From positions 1 through 64,000 of the forward strand of contig CBFHQJ010000012.1 in assembly GCA_965657795.1 (NCBI GenBank): DNA of 64,000 nucleotides, given 5' to 3'. How positions within the stretch are numbered: position 1 is the stretch's first letter; every line of letters starts with the position of its first letter. The notes below the pieces were generated by a model. It ran no database searches. It saw only the letters and a program-made list of their open reading frames with translations, and was not told where the DNA came from. A program made the translations under genes and the position numbers. This stretch comes from SW10 sp965657795 (GTDB lineage: Bacteria; Verrucomicrobiota; Verrucomicrobiia; Verrucomicrobiales; Akkermansiaceae). This document shows, piece after piece, positions 61,687 to 64,000 of this stretch.

Positions 61687-63105
61687 ATGAACGGACATCA
61701 CACTTTTGGACACGGCGGTTTCGTCACCTCACGACGCGATTTCCTGCAGCGCTGCGGGATGGGACTCGGCGCCCTCGCAGTTCCGTCATTGAGCGGCCAA
61801 TCGATCAGCCCGCTTTCCCCCCGGCAACCGCAAACGGGAGGAAAAGCGAAGGCCGTTATTCATCTCTTCATGAATGGTGGACCATCCCAGGTCGACACCT
61901 TCGACCCGAAGCCCGAACTCACCAAGTATCACGACAAAAAGATCCCGCTCGAACTAAAAACCGAGCGCCCCACCGGCGTCGCTCTCGGCTCACCTTTCAA
62001 GTTCCAGAAGCACGGGGAGTCCGGCATCGAGATCTCCGAGCTCTTTCCCAATGTCGCTAAATCAGCGGACGAGATTTGCGTCATCCGCTCGATGCACGCC
62101 GATGTCCCCAACCATGAGCCTTCATTGCTCCTGATGAATTGCGGTGACTCCCGCCTCTCCCGCCCCAGCGTTGGTTCCTGGGTCACTTATGGGCTTGGAA
62201 CCGAAAACCAAAACCTTCCCGGATTCGTCACGATGTGCCCCGGCGGCTATCCCGTCTCACGCACCCAGAATTGGCAATCGGGATTTCTTCCCGCCGCCTA
62301 TCAGGGAACCTATGTCGACACCAAGACGACTGATCCGCGCAAACTGATCGATCACGTCACCCCGACCCACTTGTCCCACAAGCGGCAGCGGGATCAACTC
62401 GACTTCCTTCGGCAATTGAACGAGGAACACGCTAGGGAGCGCAACTACGATTCCGATCTTGAAGCCCGTTTGGAAAGCTTCGAACTTGCCTACCGCATGC
62501 AGCTCGAAGCGACCGACGCCTTTGATGTCACTCTGGAGCCACAATACATTCGCGACCTTTATGGAGACAACTTGCAAGGGCGCCAAATGCTCATTACCCG
62601 TCGACTCGTTGAGCGCGGAGTGCGCTTCGTGCAAGTTTGGCACGGAGCTGGCCAGCCATGGGATAATCACGATGACCTGGAGAAGAATCACCGACGCCTC
62701 GCTCGCGAATGCGACCAGGCAATCGGAGCACTTTTAATCGATCTAAAACAACGCGGTATGCTCGACGAAACCCTTGTTCTTTGGGGCGGGGAATTTGGCC
62801 GTACTCCGGTTGTCGAAATGCCCAAGGAAGGAACCAATGCCGGCAAAATCAACGGCCGTGACCATAATCACTACGGCTTCACCACCTGGATGGCGGGTGG
62901 CGGGGTCAAAGGCGGACATGTTCACGGGGCAACCGACGACTTCGGCTTCCAGGCCGTAAAGGACAAGGTTCACGTTCACGATCTCCACGCGACCATGCTC
63001 CACCAACTCGGCTTTGATCACGAGAAGCTCACATACCGATACAGCGGTCGTGACTTCAGACTGACCGACGTCCATGGCCACGTCGTTCACGACTTACTGG
63101 CATAG
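61687..63105 (+). CDS. DUF1501 domain protein (sulfatase-fold) with Tat-type signal
   Basis: A 472-residue protein, the same length as the other DUF1501 in this window. The Tat signal is TSRRDFLQRCGMGLGALAVP. Family segments are LFMNGGPSQVDTFDPKPELT, SPFKFQKHGESGIEISELFP, VGSWVTYGLGTENQNLPGFV, YELAYRMQ-like FELAYRMQLEATDAFDV, FVQVWHGAGQPWDNHDDLEK, TLVLWGGEFGRTP and GRDHNHYGFTTWMAGGGVKG, with the ending FRLTDVHGHVVHDLLA. The GRDHNHYGF motif is conserved in this branch but not in the 40.6-kb copy (GRGHNADA), so the two are different subfamilies. It starts 3 bases after the PSD1-like gene; the two form an operon. Confidence 0.94.
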   Translation: MNGHHTFGHGGFVTSRRDFLQRCGMGLGALAVPSLSGQSISPLSPRQPQTGGKAKAVIHLFMNGGPSQVDTFDPKPELTKYHDKKIPLELKTERPTGVALGSPFKFQKHGESGIEISELFPNVAKSADEICVIRSMHADVPNHEPSLLLMNCGDSRLSRPSVGSWVTYGLGTENQNLPGFVTMCPGGYPVSRTQNWQSGFLPAAYQGTYVDTKTTDPRKLIDHVTPTHLSHKRQRDQLDFLRQLNEEHARERNYDSDLEARLESFELAYRMQLEATDAFDVTLEPQYIRDLYGDNLQGRQMLITRRLVERGVRFVQVWHGAGQPWDNHDDLEKNHRRLARECDQAIGALLIDLKQRGMLDETLVLWGGEFGRTPVVEMPKEGTNAGKINGRDHNHYGFTTWMAGGGVKGGHVHGATDDFGFQAVKDKVHVHDLHATMLHQLGFDHEKLTYRYSGRDFRLTDVHGHVVHDLLA

Positions 63106-63113
63106 CCACACAA

Positions 63114-64000
63114 CTAATCCCACCTGCGGACCTGGATAAAGATCCGGTCAGGCTTTGCTCCCCCGAACTCCAAGGTGTAACTCCCGCCCTCGGCGCCAGC
63201 CAGGACACTGTCGTCCACCTCGCCCCAGGTTACGAGATCCGATGATTGCCAAACGGAGAAAAGCTCATCTTCCTCAGCCTCCCATGTGATCGTCACGCTA
63301 TCCTCGCCAACTGTGACGGTTTCGATCTCAAGATCAGGTTTAGCAGGTGGATCAGGCGGCGTCGAAAGAGCAGTGATTTCTTCTTCGGTCAACACTCCGG
63401 AATAGATCGCGAAGTCATCGATATTTCCTCCAAGCCCCTTGGTGCCTGTCGTTCCAGTAAAATTGAATGACCCAAGATATCCTTCGGTAGCCATAGAGAT
63501 GGGACTCGTAACTGCATCGGCGAATCCATCAACTCCGAAGCCATCAATGTGCACTTCCAATTGACCCTGCGGGTCGTAGGTTGCGGCGACCGAGTGCCAC
63601 TCACCATCCTCCAGTGCGATCGGAACACGCACCAAGGCGAAATCAGGCCCCGGAAAATCGATTCGGAACGCGAGATCTCCCGCGGTGCCAATATAGAGTG
63701 ATTGAACGCCGTCCCCCCCGTTTCCTGAGAAGTCAAAGATCCCTCGAGCATCGGTGGTAAGATCATCAGGCATGCGGACCCAGAAGAACATGCTGAATGC
63801 CTCGTCACCCGGCTGATACAACTCGTCTGAGTCAATGAAGAGGTGATCATTTCCACCACTGATTGAGGAGTTTACGCCCAGCGAGCCACCCTGCTCGCCA
63901 ACTCCCGCTTCGACCACCAAGGTCGAAGTCTCCGAAGGTTCGTCACCATTTGCTTCGCCCGCCTTATCAAGCCACCACTGTTCTCCTTCAAAGTCCCATA
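63114..64000 (-). CDS. LamG domain secreted protein, C-terminal part (5' truncated by window edge)
   Basis: The frame is open to the right edge of the window, so at least 295 residues are present and the N-terminus is outside. Residues WDFEGEQWWLDKAG start the visible part. A LamG/concanavalin-like domain has DEAFSMFFWVRMPDDL, WHSVAATYDPQGQLEVHIDG and GGNIDDFAIYSGVLTEEEI. It is followed by a fibronectin-like linker (VTVGEDSVTITWEAEEDELF) and the C-terminal SVWQSSDLVTWGEVDDSVLA and FIQVRRWD module shared by many secreted proteins in this window. It ends 8 bases from the convergent DUF1501 gene. Function unknown. Confidence 0.8.
   Translation of the reverse strand, partial: WDFEGEQWWLDKAGEANGDEPSETSTLVVEAGVGEQGGSLGVNSSISGGNDHLFIDSDELYQPGDEAFSMFFWVRMPDDLTTDARGIFDFSGNGGDGVQSLYIGTAGDLAFRIDFPGPDFALVRVPIALEDGEWHSVAATYDPQGQLEVHIDGFGVDGFADAVTSPISMATEGYLGSFNFTGTTGTKGLGGNIDDFAIYSGVLTEEEITALSTPPDPPAKPDLEIETVTVGEDSVTITWEAEEDELFSVWQSSDLVTWGEVDDSVLAGAEGGSYTLEFGGAKPDRIFIQVRRWD

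Overview
The window looks like chromosomal DNA of a heterotrophic, probably marine or aquatic Verrucomicrobium. The evidence is the gene mix: large sulfatases, PSD1/DUF1549-DUF1553 and DUF1592-family cytochrome proteins paired with Tat-exported DUF1501/DUF1552 partners, ECF sigma factors with FecR-LamG anti-sigma partners, a PEP-CTERM protein, CotH/lamin-tail proteins, and many secreted proteins ending in the verrucomicrobial 'SSDLxxW...FYR' C-terminal module. Few starts have a recognisable Shine-Dalgarno. No tRNA, rRNA, CRISPR array, integrase or intact transposase was found. Genus is not resolvable from sequence reading alone.

Layout. 1-7.5 kb is mostly housekeeping: the end of a sialate O-acetylesterase, trpF coupled to a fluoride channel (crcB), a GNAT acetyltransferase, a small secreted protein and glutamate synthase large subunit (gltB). 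7.5-11.4 kb (minus) is a DUF1592-family cytochrome / DUF1552 operon. 11.5-18.9 kb (plus) holds a giant sulfatase and a giant PhoD-type phosphatase that share a module. 18.9-21.1 kb (minus) is ECF sigma / FecR-LamG. 21.2-27.9 kb (plus) holds three secreted proteins with swapped modules (PEP-CTERM, multidomain, CotH-lamin tail). 27.9-34.2 kb has a sulfatase fused to a propeller-like region, a Tat-type sugar isomerase-like protein and a FucP-type permease. 34.3-35.5 kb has a pseudopilin-like protein and a small membrane protein.

35.6-42.1 kb is a complete ECF sigma / FecR-LamG / PSD1 / DUF1501 gene set. 42.2-45.7 kb is the succinate dehydrogenase operon sdhCAB. 45.7-49.75 kb is a roughly 4-kb accessory segment (a frameshifted beta-helix protein and a 4-TM protein) that ends in a relic of a second sdhB tail plus terminator. 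49.8-53.0 kb is an FG-GAP/M6-like metalloprotease, and 53.0-53.7 kb is decayed DNA with a 13-bp minisatellite. 53.7-58.7 kb has a Tricorn-like S41 protease, DUF2752 and GYF/DUF4190 membrane proteins and fabI. 58.8-63.1 kb has a small membrane protein and a second PSD1-like/DUF1501 pair. A LamG protein runs off the right edge.

How it fits together. The accessory genes describe a cell that senses extracellular material through sigma/FecR-LamG pairs and exports large hydrolases (two sulfatases, a phosphatase, a metalloprotease, a Tricorn-like protease). It could import deoxysugar-like monomers through the FucP-type permease. Sulfated polysaccharide use is a reasonable inference, but no glycoside hydrolase is visible here. 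The most unusual observations are the sdhB relic that brackets a 4-kb insert, the recurring two-gene cytochrome/Tat-partner architecture with one set carrying its own lectin-type sigma switch, and the swapping of large modules between neighbouring secreted proteins.
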